From: Bradyrhizobium sp. 132
GTDB taxonomy: Bacteria > Pseudomonadota > Alphaproteobacteria > Rhizobiales > Xanthobacteraceae
Length of the DNA stretch: 64,000 nt
Direction of reading: 5' to 3'
NCBI RefSeq assembly: GCF_023074185.1
Contig: NZ_JADPKY010000078.1
Location: 124,001-188,000, forward strand
The notes beneath the pieces were generated by a model. That model was not told where the DNA came from and made no database searches. It was given only the letters and a program-made list of their open reading frames with translations. Shown here one piece after another: positions 40,068 through 48,515 of this stretch (within the stretch, counting starts at the first letter, position 1; the number at the start of each line of letters is the position of its first letter). The position numbers were made by a program, and so were the translations under genes.

Positions 40068-43000
40068 TCAGGTCAGCTCGTCGTCCCGCGCCACCATCTC
40101 GTTCAGCATCGCCTCGGCCTTGTGCTGGAGCGGCAGCGCGCCGCTCTCAGTGACGATCGCGATCGTCGCGCGCAGGGCCGCAAGGATGGCCGCACGGGCC
40201 TCTGCAGTCGACGGCGGCGTCACCACGGCCTCGCCGAACAGGGCCTCGGCTTCCAAGCCGGAAAACCCCTGCTGCCGCGCCGTGTTGCGCGCCTCGCGCA
40301 GCATGTTCTGCGCGGCCTGGATGTCGCCGAGGCGGTGGGTGGCGAGCGCAAGGTAGATCGAGCTACGCAGCACCGCCGAGGTATAGCCGACCGCCTTCGC
40401 CTCCTCGCGCGCTTCGGTCAGCATGCCGCGTGCCCGGTCGAACAGCCCCTGCTCCAGATAGGCCATGCCGAGGTGACAGCCGAGCACCGGCACGAACAGC
40501 CGGATGCCGTGCTTTTGCGCAAGGACAAAACCGTCTTCGAGAATAGCCGCGGCCGCGGCCGGCTCGTTTTGGCCAAGCTTCAGCCACCCGCCGCTATAGG
40601 CGGCGGCGACCCGGTCGTAGGGCCGGGCCGTCTCCTCCGCGATCGCTGCGGCCTCGCGCTGGAGCTGCTCGGCGGCATCGAGCTCGCCCATGACGGTGTG
40701 GGTGAAGCTCTTCATCATGCAGCAGAGAAGGAGTGTGTATTTGGGGGGAGTTCCGAAGGGCGCACTCGCTTCCGGCCCCATGAGATGGGCACGGGCTCGC
40801 GCGATAGTCCGCTCCGCCTCGCGATAGCGCCCGGCAAGAAAATAGGCCTGCCCGAGATTGTATTGCGCAAGGTTGCGCCAACCCGGGTTGCCGGACTCTT
40901 CGGCAAGACCAACGACCTCCTCGCCAAGAGTAACGGCCTCCGTAGGCGTCCCATAGAAGTTCTGCCCACCCGCCATGACCGTCTTGGCGGCAACCCTTCT
41001 GCCGACATCATCGATCTCGCTGGCCCGTTGGTCAGCTTCCTTTCCCAGATCGACCCACTCGGCAACCCGACCGGACCAGATGAACGCCATGCGCGCCTCC
41101 ATCCGGAGATCAATGGCATTCGTCTCCCTCGAACTCGTTATTGGCGTCTTATCGAGTGAACTCATCGCGGTCCGGAAGTAGTCGACCGCGTCTGCATATG
41201 CCGAGCGCAAAAGACACTTCTGTGCGGCGCTTCTTCCGTAGTCGAACGCCTTGGGCCAGTCCTTGGCACGCATCGCGTGGTAACAGAGAGCGTCAGGATC
41301 ATCTCTCAATATTTCGTCGCTCTCGAATGCCGCAAGAACGCGCGCATGTACGCTCTCGCGGACCTTTTCGACCATCGACTCGTAGGTCACCTGGCGAACC
41401 ATCTCGTGTCGAAACTCAAGCGAGTCCGCGATGTCGCTATCGATCTTGACCAGCAGCTCGGCCCGATCGAGCGCTGCAAGGCAGTCCCGCAGGGCGTCTT
41501 CGGGCAAGTCCGAGACTCTCCGCACGACGGCTTCGCTCGATCGCGGCCCCAATGCGGCAGCGACCTGCAAAACCAGGCGCTCCTGCCTCGACACCCGATC
41601 GAGTCGCGCCGCAATCACACCTTGGATACTTGTGGGGATACCCAGCTCTTCTATAGGACGCACCAGGGCCAGATCACCCCACTGGCCGCGAAGTGTGCCG
41701 TTATCCTTCAGACCACGGCAGACCTCCTCGATGAACAGCGGAACGTTGGCCGTGTGAGAGATGATCCGGTTCTTCAAGCCTGCATTCGTCACGGACGTGC
41801 CGAGCATGTCGGCCAACATGGCCATTCCGGATTCATCATCCAATGGCCGCATCGCGATCACTTCTGCATGACAACGCGCGATCCATTCCGGCATTCCGTT
41901 CGGCCTGCTCGTGAGGAAAACGAACAGATTCGGCACCTGCAGCGACGCTATGGCGGCAATAACCGTGTCGCTGGCTCGATCAACCCAGTGCAGATCCTCG
42001 ATGAGAAGAACGGTGCCGTTATGGCGGGCTACGCCTTCCAGGATTGCGCAGCTTGCCTCCGAAATCGCCCGTCCCCGCGCGTAGGGCTCCAATTCGCTCC
42101 AACGCGGATCGGAAATGGGCAAATCCAGCACCGCGTCGATTGCAAACTGATGGACCGGCGACAATTCCCTTCGAGGGTCTGCCAGGCGGTCTGAGTCCTT
42201 GGAGACTGCCTCCAGGAGAGAAAGCACCAGTCGCTTCAGGGTGCTAAATGGCGCGCCCTGAAGATTTGGGCTGCACTCGACGTCGAGCAACCGCCAGCCG
42301 TCAGCCCTGAGTCCCTGCGCAAATTCGTGCGCAAGCCGCGACTTTCCAATGCCCGCATCACCCATCAGCAGAACAGTCTGCCCGCTAGTGACAACCTTCT
42401 CCGCAGCGCGCCATAGCAGCGCCCGCTCCGTCGTCCGATCGACAAATCGGGAGACGCTACGAGCGCGTCGCACCCGCCAGCTCGAAAGATCGCTCGCTCC
42501 AATGATCCGATAGACCGGCAGAGCTTCGTTGAAGCCGCGCAGGGTCTTGCGGCCAAGAAAATCAAAGCGGACATGCCCGTCCGCAAGCTTCTGGCAGGCT
42601 TCGGACACGTAGATCTGGTTCGCCTCGGCTGCCGTCTCCAGCCGCGCGGCCAGATGCTGGGCGGCGCCGCCGATCTCGTAGACCTTCGAAAATTCGCTGG
42701 CGACCATGTAGGCAACGACATGGCCGGAGTGCAGACCGACCCGGACCTGGAGCCCGGGATCCCCCAAACTGCCGACGCGCCGGACCAGCTCGATCGCCGC
42801 ATGGCAGGCAAGGGGCGCATGGTTGTCGTCGGCGATCGGAGCGCCAAAGACTGCAGCCAGCCCGTCTCCCAGCTCCTTGCTGACGATGCCGCCAAACTGG
42901 CGTACCGCGGCCCTCATGGCCGCCAGTGCCGGCTCGAGGCGCGAGACAGCCTCCTCCGGCTCCAATTCGGCAACAAGACCTGTCGAGTCTATGACATCGG

Positions 43001-43124
43001 CACGAAGAATCGTCACAAACCGACGTTCGCTGTCGGGATCGACCCGCTGACGCACTGCGGCCCCGCATCTGGAGCACCAGCTATCGTCCGGACCGATTGC
43101 AGACTGACACGTGAAGCAATTCAT
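40068..43124 (-). CDS. Adenylate/guanylate cyclase-domain AAA ATPase with TPR repeats
   Basis: A 1018-residue multidomain signalling protein. It has a zinc ribbon (C3, C6, C17, C20) and a class III cyclase domain near 35-200 (VTILRADVIDSTGLV with metal aspartate, KELGDGLAAVFGAP with the second). A STAND-type AAA ATPase follows (Walker A GDAGIGKSRL near 249, LLIEDLHWVDRAS near 370), then TPR repeats to the end (about 620-1000). This layout is common in rhizobia; the partner is unknown, and cyclase activity has been shown only for some members. Confidence 0.9.
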   Translation of the reverse strand: MNCFTCQSAIGPDDSWCSRCGAAVRQRVDPDSERRFVTILRADVIDSTGLVAELEPEEAVSRLEPALAAMRAAVRQFGGIVSKELGDGLAAVFGAPIADDNHAPLACHAAIELVRRVGSLGDPGLQVRVGLHSGHVVAYMVASEFSKVYEIGGAAQHLAARLETAAEANQIYVSEACQKLADGHVRFDFLGRKTLRGFNEALPVYRIIGASDLSSWRVRRARSVSRFVDRTTERALLWRAAEKVVTSGQTVLLMGDAGIGKSRLAHEFAQGLRADGWRLLDVECSPNLQGAPFSTLKRLVLSLLEAVSKDSDRLADPRRELSPVHQFAIDAVLDLPISDPRWSELEPYARGRAISEASCAILEGVARHNGTVLLIEDLHWVDRASDTVIAAIASLQVPNLFVFLTSRPNGMPEWIARCHAEVIAMRPLDDESGMAMLADMLGTSVTNAGLKNRIISHTANVPLFIEEVCRGLKDNGTLRGQWGDLALVRPIEELGIPTSIQGVIAARLDRVSRQERLVLQVAAALGPRSSEAVVRRVSDLPEDALRDCLAALDRAELLVKIDSDIADSLEFRHEMVRQVTYESMVEKVRESVHARVLAAFESDEILRDDPDALCYHAMRAKDWPKAFDYGRSAAQKCLLRSAYADAVDYFRTAMSSLDKTPITSSRETNAIDLRMEARMAFIWSGRVAEWVDLGKEADQRASEIDDVGRRVAAKTVMAGGQNFYGTPTEAVTLGEEVVGLAEESGNPGWRNLAQYNLGQAYFLAGRYREAERTIARARAHLMGPEASAPFGTPPKYTLLLCCMMKSFTHTVMGELDAAEQLQREAAAIAEETARPYDRVAAAYSGGWLKLGQNEPAAAAAILEDGFVLAQKHGIRLFVPVLGCHLGMAYLEQGLFDRARGMLTEAREEAKAVGYTSAVLRSSIYLALATHRLGDIQAAQNMLREARNTARQQGFSGLEAEALFGEAVVTPPSTAEARAAILAALRATIAIVTESGALPLQHKAEAMLNEMVARDDELT

Positions 43125-43424
43125 TCCTGCGCCTCAGAGGTCGCGGCCATTCTGTCGACCAGAATCCGCGAGCAACTCTCGATAAGAATACCTGTCGAAA
43201 ACAGCTTAGCAATCGCGCTTGCTCCTCACCGTTAGCGGGGCACGGTGCGGTTGGCGATCTGGACGAAACTCAGTCCTGAGTGGTAGCGTAAGCAAATCCC
43301 AACAAAGATGGGGCACATATTTCGACGGCGCGAGGATTGGCCAAGCTGACCGGCGTCGCTGGAGTTGTACGTATTTTCGCAAAGCCAAGAACATAAAGCC
43401 AAGAACATATTGAAGGAAAAGGCG
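43125..43424. other. Intergenic region with tandem 14-bp repeat
   Basis: This gap separates the divergent cyclase gene and the unrecognised 164-residue gene. At 43382-43409 AAGCCAAGAACATA is repeated twice, and a partial third copy (CAAGAACATA) lies inside the next gene. The DNA is less GC-rich than its neighbours. Otherwise no gene or RNA is seen. Confidence 0.6.
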
Positions 43425-43919
43425 ATGGGCTCAAGAACATATACCGGGGCTTCATTCAAAGATTTGATGAACGAGAATTATTTCCCGCTGGAAAACATGC
43501 AGCGGAGCGTGGACATCCTCAAGGCGTCCCCGGACATCCACCTGCCGACGCTGGAATACGGCCAATACCACCTGATCTTGACGCCGCCAGACAGATGGCC
43601 AGAGGGAAGCGCTGCGTACTGGCACAAGGAAAAGGGCCGGGCTCGCGTCGACCTCAGCACCCAGCCTAACACGATCCCCTTGTCCAGCGACGAGCCGGGC
43701 GTGATCCCCTTGACGCGATGCGATCTGCTCGATGCCTGCGTCCGGAAATGCTTCAACTCCGAGCCGCCGATCCCGATGAAGACGAAGATCGTCACGCACA
43801 AGGCGAGCGACGCCTATGCGCACCGGCATGAGATCCGGCTGGAGTGGGAGTATCGCGATGGCGAGGACAAGGCGCCGACGCTGCTCTATCTGACGATGGT
43901 TTGTCCGCACAGACCCTGA
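43425..43919 (+). CDS. Hypothetical protein, unrecognised family
   Basis: A 164-residue soluble protein with no family I recognise. It has short beta-rich stretches (YGQYHLILTPP, HEIRLEWEYRDG, TLLYLTMVCPH), two central cysteines (RCDLLDACVRKCF) and no signal peptide. GAAGGA lies seven bases before the ATG at 43425. It stands alone between the divergent cyclase gene and the SDR/ArsR pair, in DNA a little poorer in GC. Function unknown. Confidence 0.6.
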   Translation: MGSRTYTGASFKDLMNENYFPLENMQRSVDILKASPDIHLPTLEYGQYHLILTPPDRWPEGSAAYWHKEKGRARVDLSTQPNTIPLSSDEPGVIPLTRCDLLDACVRKCFNSEPPIPMKTKIVTHKASDAYAHRHEIRLEWEYRDGEDKAPTLLYLTMVCPHRP

Positions 43920-44084
43920 TCATCGGACGCATTCGACGCGACAGAATGGCTGTCATCACCTCCCGCGCGCCCCACAGGCACGCGGGAGGTGATGATTCTA
44001 CGCCCGCTCGCCGAGGCGGCCATCGGGCCTGGTCGGGGCCGACGGGAAGGCAATTACGCAGTTCTGAGCTGCCTTGAGCTCCGC

Positions 44085-44117
44085 GCAAAAAAATGGCCCG
44101 CGCGAGACGGGCCATTT
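44085..44117 (-). terminator. Terminator of the SDR gene
   Basis: On the minus strand AAATGGCCCG pairs with CGGGCCATTT around a 7-base loop, followed by a run of T (the A tract at 44087-44093 on the plus strand). It lies about 20 bases after the SDR stop codon. Confidence 0.85.
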
Positions 44118-44137
44118 CCTCATGTAAACCGACAAAT

Positions 44138-44893
44138 TCAGCGAAGGCCGCCGGTGACGTGAAGTGTCTCGCCCGTGATGTAAGAGGCTTCGTCCGAAGC
44201 GAAGAAGGCCACCGCGGCGGCGATCTCCTCGACCTTGCCGATGCGGCCAAGCGGGGTTGTGGATTCGATCCAGTTGCGCATGTCGCCCTCGTGCAGGCCG
44301 GCCGACACGACGCCTTCGGTGGCGATCATGCCCGGATTGACGGCATTGACGCGGATCTTGCGCGGCGCCAGCTCCTTCGACAGCACGGAGGAGATCGCGT
44401 CCACCGATGCTTTCGTCGCGGTATAGACGGCGGTGTTCGCCGGCGCGATGGTCGATACGCCGGAGCTGATATTGATAATGCTTCCGCCATTGGGGTTGAA
44501 GTGCTTCGACGCTTCACCCGAGACCAGCAGCAGGCCAAGCACATTGAGGTCGAAATGCTTGTGGAAATGCTCAGGCGTGATGGCCTCGAGCGGTGCGAAC
44601 TCGTAAACGCCCGCGTTGTTGACGAGGATATCGATCGCACCGAACGCCTTCACGGTTTCCGCGACCACACTTTTCACGTCCTTGGCGTCGGCCAAATTGC
44701 CGTGGACGGCGACCGCTTTGCCGCCCTTGGCGAGGATGGCGGCGACGACGCGGTCGGCGGCCTGCTTGCTGGAGCTGTAATTGACGGCGACCGCCGCACC
44801 CTCGGCCGCAAGCCGGGCGGAGATTTCGGCACCGATGCCTTTGGATGCGCCGGTCACGAGCGCAACTTTTCCTTCGAGTCTCTTGGTCATCAT
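44138..44893 (-). CDS. Short-chain dehydrogenase/reductase
   Basis: A 251-residue classical SDR: cofactor motif TGASKGIGAEI near residues 14-24, NNAGVYEF near 92, the serine in INISSGVS near 142, the active-site TATKASVDAIS segment near 157, and VNAVNPGMIATEG. Note that the usual YxxxK reads YTATK. It resembles 3-ketoacyl-ACP reductase-like or glucose dehydrogenase-like oxidoreductases. It is divergent from an ArsR-type regulator with a strong palindrome between them. Confidence 0.88.
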   Translation of the reverse strand: MMTKRLEGKVALVTGASKGIGAEISARLAAEGAAVAVNYSSSKQAADRVVAAILAKGGKAVAVHGNLADAKDVKSVVAETVKAFGAIDILVNNAGVYEFAPLEAITPEHFHKHFDLNVLGLLLVSGEASKHFNPNGGSIINISSGVSTIAPANTAVYTATKASVDAISSVLSKELAPRKIRVNAVNPGMIATEGVVSAGLHEGDMRNWIESTTPLGRIGKVEEIAAAVAFFASDEASYITGETLHVTGGLR

Positions 44894-44922
44894 ATATCTC
44901 CATGATCCGGCACGACGCCGAT

Positions 44923-44955
44923 ATTCAATAGTTCAATACTAGTGAACTATTGAAT
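44923..44955. promoter_or_regulatory. Operator with perfect 13-bp arms between SDR and arsR-type genes
   Basis: ATTCAATAGTTCA and TGAACTATTGAAT are exact reverse complements with a 7-base centre. The right arm overlaps the -35 box of the regulator promoter, and the site lies about 30-60 bases before the SDR start. This is the expected binding site of the adjacent ArsR-type repressor. Confidence 0.8.
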
Positions 44956-44978
44956 GAGTTCAAGGGAGGTGCTATATT
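44950..44978 (+). promoter_or_regulatory. arsR-type promoter giving a leaderless messenger
   Basis: TTGAAT (44950-44955), a 17-base spacer and TATATT (44973-44978) lie so close to the gene that transcription should begin at or next to the A of the ATG at 44985. No ribosome site could fit between. Confidence 0.7.
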
Positions 44979-44984
44979 TTAGGC

Positions 44985-45296
44985 ATGGTGCAGTTCGTTC
45001 ACCCATCGCGGGGCGAGATCACACTGGCCGGGGTGCTAGGCGCGCTTGCGGATCCTATGCGGCTGCGAATCGTCAAGAGCTTGGCCGCGCAGAGCGATTG
45101 CATGTCGTGCACCGAGGCGGCGCCTTGCCCCGACATGGCGAAGTCGACCCTGTCGAACCATTTCCGGATCCTGCGGGAGGCCGGCCTGATCCGGACGTCC
45201 AAGCAAGGCGTCCAGCACCGCAATGTCCTGCGCGAGGACGACATCAATGCGCGGTTTCCGAAGTTACTCAAGATGATCCTGAGCTATCCGGACTGA
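44985..45296 (+). CDS. ArsR/SmtB-type helix-turn-helix regulator
   Basis: A 103-residue winged-helix protein: ALADPMRLRIVKSLAA near residues 20-35, MAKSTLSNHFRILREAGLIR as recognition helix, then KQGVQHRNVLREDDI for the wing. Two cysteine-containing segments (DCMSCTEAAPC) could serve redox or metal sensing. It should repress the divergent SDR and itself through the palindrome at 44923-44955. The messenger is probably leaderless. Confidence 0.88.
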   Translation: MVQFVHPSRGEITLAGVLGALADPMRLRIVKSLAAQSDCMSCTEAAPCPDMAKSTLSNHFRILREAGLIRTSKQGVQHRNVLREDDINARFPKLLKMILSYPD

Positions 45297-45439
45297 GGGC
45301 GTTCGCCTACTCTTGGTCGGGGATTACAGTCACCGACAAGCGATTACGGTGCAATCAACTCTGACGGCGCATTAGCATTAAAGTGCACTGTCACCGTAAC
45401 TCCTCGGTTCCAAACGACAGGGGGTTTTTCCGTTTAGGG

Positions 45440-47194
45440 CTACTTCGCTTTGTACCGGAAACCCAAAAGGCTTCCTGACGGATCAGTGTCAGTCAGCACA
45501 AGACGGATATAATCGTGGGCCTCAAACTCGGCGCTGAAATCGTCCGTTGGCAGCGCATCCGAATTGAGTGTGAGGATGTATTGAAAGCCGTATTTCTCGC
45601 TCATCTGCACCGCGAGTTCGATAGCGTGTGCTCGCTGCCGAGGATCGACACCATCAAAAATCGTGCTGTCGTGAATGAGAAAGTCTATGCCGAGCCCGCG
45701 CCCGCGAGCAAAAGCGACAAGCATCAGATCATAGCAAAAGATCTTCATCTTGCTGATGCCTTCGCTTGTTCCGCCATCTATTTCAACGTCGTATCGATAG
45801 CCGGTATCATCGATGTCTATCAGCAGGCGGCCGGGGGTCTTGTAAAGGTGCTCTGAATTATCGGCAAAAAGGCGTAAAGCCTTCGACCATACAGCACGGC
45901 GCTCATCGTAATCGAGTTCAGCTGATCGCTTCAAATCGACAGTTGCGACCTTTATCTGATCGAGGCGCGTCGCCATCTGCCGGAGTTGGTTGATGCGAGC
46001 AATAAGGGCTTCGAAATGCGTGCGGGTGGTCGCATGCATTTCTTGCAAAGCCGTAAGTTCTTCGAGCGCACCATGCCCTTTGAGGAGGTTCAGCAAGATC
46101 GCACGATCGCTCGAAAGTTGCTCCAACTCCTCCTCTTGTGAGGCGATGCGTGCCTGCAATTCAGCGACTTCGTTTGCGAGAAAATGGCGTCTGTTTTTTA
46201 CGATCTCGCTGTTAAAGGACCGGGCTTGCTCAAGGGTCTTTTTCACCGCTTCGGGAAGCACAACCCGCGCTTCTGAATAAAGTGCTTCCAGACGATCGGG
46301 CGTGGCAGCCCCTTCGTCTTGCAGGTTATCAGAATATCGATCGATCCGTCGCCCTGCCGTCATGTTGGAATTTACAAGCGCGTGAATCTGCGCAGTCAGC
46401 CGATTGGCTTCCTGTTCCGTTTGTCGATATTGCGGAAGAACCTGAAAATTCGCGAGCGCTTCATTTTCTTGGGTCAGTCGTCCTTCTAGCTGTATCCTTT
46501 GCGCCTCCAACTCGCCGATCGAGGACAACTCGCCGTCAATTGCGCCTGTCTTGATTGCTTTCTTAAGCGCATCGAGCGCGTTTTTTTGATCCTTCAACAC
46601 CTGCCACTTGGCGGCCTTCTCCCAATCGAGGCCCAATAGGAAAGCATTGTGAAGCTGTGCGTCCCAGGTCTTTTGCTTCTCGAAGTGAGTGAACGGCGAC
46701 AGATAGGCCGGCGGATGGTTGCGGACGAAGTACGCGAGCAACGATCGCGCCGACGGCGCATATGTCGTCACGTTCGCCTTGTCGCCGACCCCGAACAGCG
46801 CCCATCCGAGCAGAGAGCGCCATTGTTTTATGTCGAAACCTACTTGCCCCGCTTTGTTCGTCGCCCGGATTGCAGGCCATGTACTTACGTCGCCTTCAAC
46901 CTCGACAAAGCCGGGCTCAATTGTATGTCTGGTCACGCGCACCTTGGCGCCGCCAAGAGTGATATCGAGCGTAAAGGCCCAATCCTTCAAAGGCTCAACC
47001 CGAAGGCCCTCCTTGGGCCTAGGACCGCTGCCAAGGCAGTAATCGACAATATCGATCAGCGCTGATTTTCCGAGGCCATTGGTTGTGTCCTTATCACCCG
47101 CTGCCTGCGAACGATCGGCCACGATCAAATTTAAGCCGGCCTCAAACTCGACCGACCGAAAACCTTTATGATTTGCGTAAACACCGTGGATCAA
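45440..47194 (-). CDS. DUF2326 ABC/SMC-like ATPase of an ABC-three-component system
   Basis: A 584-residue RecN/SMC-like ATPase. An altered Walker A motif is seen at TTNGLGKSALI (K43, S44). A long coiled-coil lies near 205-440 (heptads such as ELQARIASQEEELEQLSSD). A C-terminal Walker B-like FLIHDSTIFDGVD near 513 and NSDALP near 550 match the DUF2326 family. It starts with TTG overlapping the middle-component stop (TTGA). In ABC-3C systems such ATPases are thought to sense DNA or nucleoprotein structures and license the nuclease. Codon use is less GC-rich than in neighbours. Confidence 0.9.
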   Translation of the reverse strand: MIHGVYANHKGFRSVEFEAGLNLIVADRSQAAGDKDTTNGLGKSALIDIVDYCLGSGPRPKEGLRVEPLKDWAFTLDITLGGAKVRVTRHTIEPGFVEVEGDVSTWPAIRATNKAGQVGFDIKQWRSLLGWALFGVGDKANVTTYAPSARSLLAYFVRNHPPAYLSPFTHFEKQKTWDAQLHNAFLLGLDWEKAAKWQVLKDQKNALDALKKAIKTGAIDGELSSIGELEAQRIQLEGRLTQENEALANFQVLPQYRQTEQEANRLTAQIHALVNSNMTAGRRIDRYSDNLQDEGAATPDRLEALYSEARVVLPEAVKKTLEQARSFNSEIVKNRRHFLANEVAELQARIASQEEELEQLSSDRAILLNLLKGHGALEELTALQEMHATTRTHFEALIARINQLRQMATRLDQIKVATVDLKRSAELDYDERRAVWSKALRLFADNSEHLYKTPGRLLIDIDDTGYRYDVEIDGGTSEGISKMKIFCYDLMLVAFARGRGLGIDFLIHDSTIFDGVDPRQRAHAIELAVQMSEKYGFQYILTLNSDALPTDDFSAEFEAHDYIRLVLTDTDPSGSLLGFRYKAK

Positions 47195-47418
47195 GATTGC
47201 ACTCGGACAAAAAGCCCGTCTCTAAGTTCGATTGCGCCGATGATGAATAGAAGATCTGCCGCAAGAACGAAACGCTCGAAGGTGCCGACATTTTTTTCAA
47301 CCTTGGTGCGTTCCCATAATCCAGACACAGTAATAGGGCTGTCCAAGTGCTGAAGGATTGTGGCGCCGACCCCGAGGATCGTCTCGTTTTCCGAGATATG
47401 TTTCGTGGGAAGGATCAT
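47191..47418 (-). CDS. ABC-three-component system middle component
   Basis: A 75-residue protein (MILPTKHISENETILG, then LDSPITVSGLWERT and FVLAADLLFIIGAIEL) with the size, winged-helix-like pattern and location of ABC-3C middle components. It overlaps the HNH gene by ATGA and the ATPase gene by TTGA, so all three are translationally coupled. It is thought to link the nuclease to the ATPase. The exact middle-component subfamily cannot be named by eye. Confidence 0.82.
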   Translation of the reverse strand: MILPTKHISENETILGVGATILQHLDSPITVSGLWERTKVEKNVGTFERFVLAADLLFIIGAIELRDGLFVRVQS

Positions 47419-48164
47419 TTTTCGAACACGTCGCAAATCTCGAACAAGTAGATGAGGACGGCAAGCCCGGCCGTTCGATCGCCCTGGCTCTTAAGTCCGC
47501 GCTGGGAGAATGCACACATAAGCTCGAAAAGCTCGTTGCCTTTGTGGCCCTGATGCCGAAGGCGAAAATATTCTGCGAGAAAGCCGCTCTTGAGCTTATC
47601 GGGAAAGTCCGGATCTAGCTGTGTTTCAGCCGCGACGAAATCGGCGACAGTTGTGCGAGATGACAAGCCGGCCGCGATCGTGTGGCGGGAGCCGTTAGAC
47701 AGGTCATTCTTCTTGATCTTTTCTTCCGGCGGCAGGAGATCGAAGTTTGGCCCCGAGACAGTGGCCGGCGGTTGGCTGGACACCCACGCCACCGCGTGCT
47801 GCAACTCGGGAAAGGCAACGTCAGAAAATGCCTCTGCTATGGCGGCGCTCGCCTTCTCTTCATGCGTAGCCTTGAGGGCTAAGAGATTTGCCGTGGGCCA
47901 GTCAGCCGGCACCTTATCGATGACCGTATGATCGCCCTCGCACATGTAGATGAGATTATCGACGTGATCTCGCTGTGCGTCGGTCATGGTGGCGTCGTAG
48001 CGAGCGGCAGCCGGCTTCTCGCCCGCGATATGTGCCGCTTCGCCTACAGCCGTGTCATCGCCCACGATGGCAGTATAAACGAGAGGCTTGGCGCAACCCG
48101 GAAACGCGCAAATCCCGCCGCTACGGAAAGCGAGCAGAATTTTTGTTGGATATGATGCCCCCAC
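47415..48164 (-). CDS. ABC-three-component system protein with HNH nuclease domain
   Basis: A 249-residue protein. Residues 10-85 form an HNH nuclease: CAFPGC (C19, C24), GEAAHIAGE (H45), then NLIYMCEGDHTVID (N70, C75, H79). The C-terminal 70 residues (FLAEYFRLRHQGHKGNELF, then LAVLIYLFEICDVF) resemble the ABC-3C C-terminal domain that docks on the other components. GTG 48164 has an AAGGGG site eight bases upstream. This gives a DNA- or RNA-cutting effector; target is unknown. Confidence 0.87.
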   Translation of the reverse strand: MGASYPTKILLAFRSGGICAFPGCAKPLVYTAIVGDDTAVGEAAHIAGEKPAAARYDATMTDAQRDHVDNLIYMCEGDHTVIDKVPADWPTANLLALKATHEEKASAAIAEAFSDVAFPELQHAVAWVSSQPPATVSGPNFDLLPPEEKIKKNDLSNGSRHTIAAGLSSRTTVADFVAAETQLDPDFPDKLKSGFLAEYFRLRHQGHKGNELFELMCAFSQRGLKSQGDRTAGLAVLIYLFEICDVFEK

Positions 48165-48322
48165 TTACGTCCCCTTACCGTGCCGCTTGCTGCCGCTTCG
48201 GTCGCAACAGGGAGATCACCCGCATTGCTGCGCGTCAACTGCCGGCAATATTTACTTCCGCTCAACGCGCAATTTTTTCAGGGTGACGACGCGGTGAATA
48301 GCCCGAAGGAATTCAAGGCAAC

Positions 48323-48355
48323 AAAAAACCCGCTATCCCATTGGGATAGCGGGTT
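48323..48355 (-). terminator. Terminator of the initiator tRNA gene
   Basis: On the minus strand AACCCGCTATCCC pairs perfectly with GGGATAGCGGGTT across a 3-base loop, followed by a T run (A tract at 48323-48328 on plus). It lies six bases after the tRNA 3' end. Confidence 0.9.
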
Positions 48356-48361
48356 AGTATT

Positions 48362-48438
<77 letters not shown>

Positions 48439-48515
48439 TTAACCGTTGCTTTGCCTTCGCGAAATGCCGGGACGGTGGATGAAGGGCCGACGCTGCTCGC
48501 GTGGCTTGCTTCGTC

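Noticed and set aside
39830..40153. 107-codon plus-strand frame in the gap before the cyclase gene
   Set aside because: Arg/Pro/Ala-rich, no ribosome site, and overlaps the 3' end of the cyclase gene.
45297..45439. Possible attachment-site repeat of the initiator tRNA at the far end of the ABC-3C block
   Set aside because: I could find no copy of the tRNA 3' end here by eye, and there is no integrase, so no att site is claimed.
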